A stretch of 15,192 nt of DNA, taken from assembly GCA_002392915.1 (NCBI GenBank), contig DGHQ01000042.1:1-15192 (forward strand), given 5' to 3'. Source of the DNA: Bacteroidales bacterium UBA3844. Its GTDB lineage: Bacteria > Bacteroidota > Bacteroidia > Bacteroidales > Paludibacteraceae. The translations under genes were made by a program, and so were the position numbers. This document shows, in pieces, positions 14,371-15,192 of the stretch; within the stretch, counting starts at the first letter, position 1; each line of letters starts with the position of its first letter. The notes beneath the pieces are model-generated. The model was given only the letters and a program-made list of their open reading frames with translations, ran no database searches and had not been told where the DNA came from.

Positions 14371-15003
14371 CTACTTGAACACAACCTTATATTTCAAAAT
14401 TTGTGGCTTCAAATTTGTGAAATAATATGTGATTGTAAGATTATGCTCTTTCTCAATTGGGTTTACGTTATTAGGTATTGATAATCCAAAAGAATTTATC
14501 AGATGACCATCTTTATACTCAAATTCAGAAATTTTCTTAGAAAATTGCCATTGACAATCTCCGTCTCTTCCATAGTTACTCGTCAAATAATCATAATAAC
14601 CATAAATTCCAACATCAAACAAATCGTCCAACAGCGCACCTGCAGGATGTGTTTCATTGAAATCAGCATCTGAAACTATATGTATAGAATCCAAATGATT
14701 GATAAGAACCTCTCCTCCAATATTATCTTCATCAATAACTTCATTGTAATGATTGTCCTTATATAGTGATCTCATAGAATCTATCTGCGTTTTTGAAGCA
14801 TTGGAGCTAATAAGACCAAAATTAAAAGAAATTATTCCATCATATTCATTTACTCCATCACAATACATTGAATCTATGCAATAATAATATTGTATAAAAT
14901 TTGAAGATACATCATCCTTGCATTGTGTAGAAAGGAATATTCCTGAAACAAAAAGCACGAATAGCAGACAATTTTTTCTTATCAAACGAAACAAAATTTT
15001 CAT
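14371..15003 (-). CDS. lipoprotein of unknown function, coupled to the C10 peptidase
   Basis: 210 aa from the ATG at 15003: basic N-region (MKILFRLIRKN), hydrophobic core, lipobox LSTQC with Cys28, then KDD. No domain recognised. Visible patterns include IQYYYCIDSMYCDG, an INHLDSIHIVSDADFNETHPAG stretch (a short extract of the middle) and a beta-rich end, ITYYFTNLKPQILKYKVVF. The start was chosen because ATG (15003-15001) overlaps the TGA of the preceding peptidase gene (15002-15000) as ATGA, a typical coupling signal; starts at 15009 or a TTG at 15021 lie inside that gene. In streptococci and Bacteroides fragilis, small proteins encoded next to C10 peptidases can be their inhibitors, so an inhibitor or partner role is possible but unproven. 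Confidence 0.83.
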   Translation of the reverse strand: MKILFRLIRKNCLLFVLFVSGIFLSTQCKDDVSSNFIQYYYCIDSMYCDGVNEYDGIISFNFGLISSNASKTQIDSMRSLYKDNHYNEVIDEDNIGGEVLINHLDSIHIVSDADFNETHPAGALLDDLFDVGIYGYYDYLTSNYGRDGDCQWQFSKKISEFEYKDGHLINSFGLSIPNNVNPIEKEHNLTITYYFTNLKPQILKYKVVFK

Positions 15004-15192
15004 CTCCATATCACAAAACAATTTACGTTTCTTGTATAATCATAATTCATTGAAGACTTTAATGACTCATCATCCAGTGCATAAGGTTTGGTAGGATTAA
15101 AGACATTCGCCTCAAAATAACCATTTCCTTTGCCACCCCATCCCCAATTATGATGCAAATAGTAAAGATTATATTCTTTTACAAGACTTTCT
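15000..15192 (-). CDS. C10 (streptopain-like) cysteine peptidase, C-terminal end, partial
   Basis: A frame open from the right window edge to the TGA at 15000-15002 encodes 63 residues: ESLVKEYNLYYLHHNWGWGG, then KGNGYFEANVFNP, and an end …NYDYTRNVNCFVIWR. The NWGWGG block followed by NGYF and NP matches the strongly conserved end of C10 peptidases (streptopain has HVNWGWGG, DGFF and LNP around its conserved active-site Trp). The catalytic Cys and His lie upstream and outside the window. C10 enzymes are made with a propeptide and act outside the cytoplasm. The stop overlaps the next gene's ATG. Confidence 0.8.
   Translation of the reverse strand, partial: ESLVKEYNLYYLHHNWGWGGKGNGYFEANVFNPTKPYALDDESLKSSMNYDYTRNVNCFVIWR

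Overview
The window looks like a chromosomal segment of a member of the Bacteroidales (Bacteroides or Prevotella relatives). The evidence is low GC, start regions without Shine-Dalgarno sequences, promoter -7 elements of the Bacteroidetes type TAnnTTTG, SusC-like TonB receptors with an N-terminal carboxypeptidase-regulatory-like domain, and many lipoproteins with DUF4876/DUF6850-type neighbours. Every protein gene I can support is on the minus strand, so transcription reads from right to left. No tRNA, rRNA, CRISPR array, integrase or transposase was seen.

Right part (15192 to 10478), a surface-peptidase region. At the right edge is the C-terminal end of a C10 (streptopain-like) cysteine peptidase, joined by an ATGA stop/start overlap to a 210-aa lipoprotein of unknown function; a strong terminator follows (14326-14360). 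Next comes a new promoter (-7 at 14121-14128) and a 560-aa lipoprotein with a HELAH zinc-peptidase motif. One base after its stop begins the first of four tandem paralogous ~145-aa lipoproteins (12406 to 10513). The paralogues are separated by 50-56 bp spacers, each carrying a copy of the same 26-nt hairpin with an 11-bp stem and a UNCG tetraloop. The array ends in a copy of that hairpin followed by a U tract. Most novel-looking here is the combination of secreted peptidase, four diversified small lipoproteins and repeated UNCG hairpins.

Middle and left part (10269 to 661), a probable metal or metal-complex uptake locus. It starts with its own promoter and a Cys-rich OB-fold-like lipoprotein. 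After a 347-bp non-coding stretch come a DUF4876-like lipoprotein, a large TonB-dependent receptor, a DUF6850-like outer-membrane protein (ATGA overlap with the receptor), a second TonB-dependent receptor and a periplasmic heavy-metal-associated (HMA) protein, closed by an intrinsic terminator at 661-687. The metal assignment rests on the HMA CxxC motif and the Cys/His motifs of the lipoprotein; the metal itself cannot be read from the sequence.

Left edge (1 to about 660). Bases 1-207 are a near copy of 13993-14203, that is, the promoter and first codons of the HELAH peptidase gene. A second peptidase paralogue therefore begins here and runs out of the window, but a one-base deletion breaks its frame after 22 codons. 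The gene-free stretch 208-660 holds a plus-strand promoter-like sequence followed by several strong inverted repeats (candidate small RNA) and one of two copies of a short intergenic hairpin repeat.
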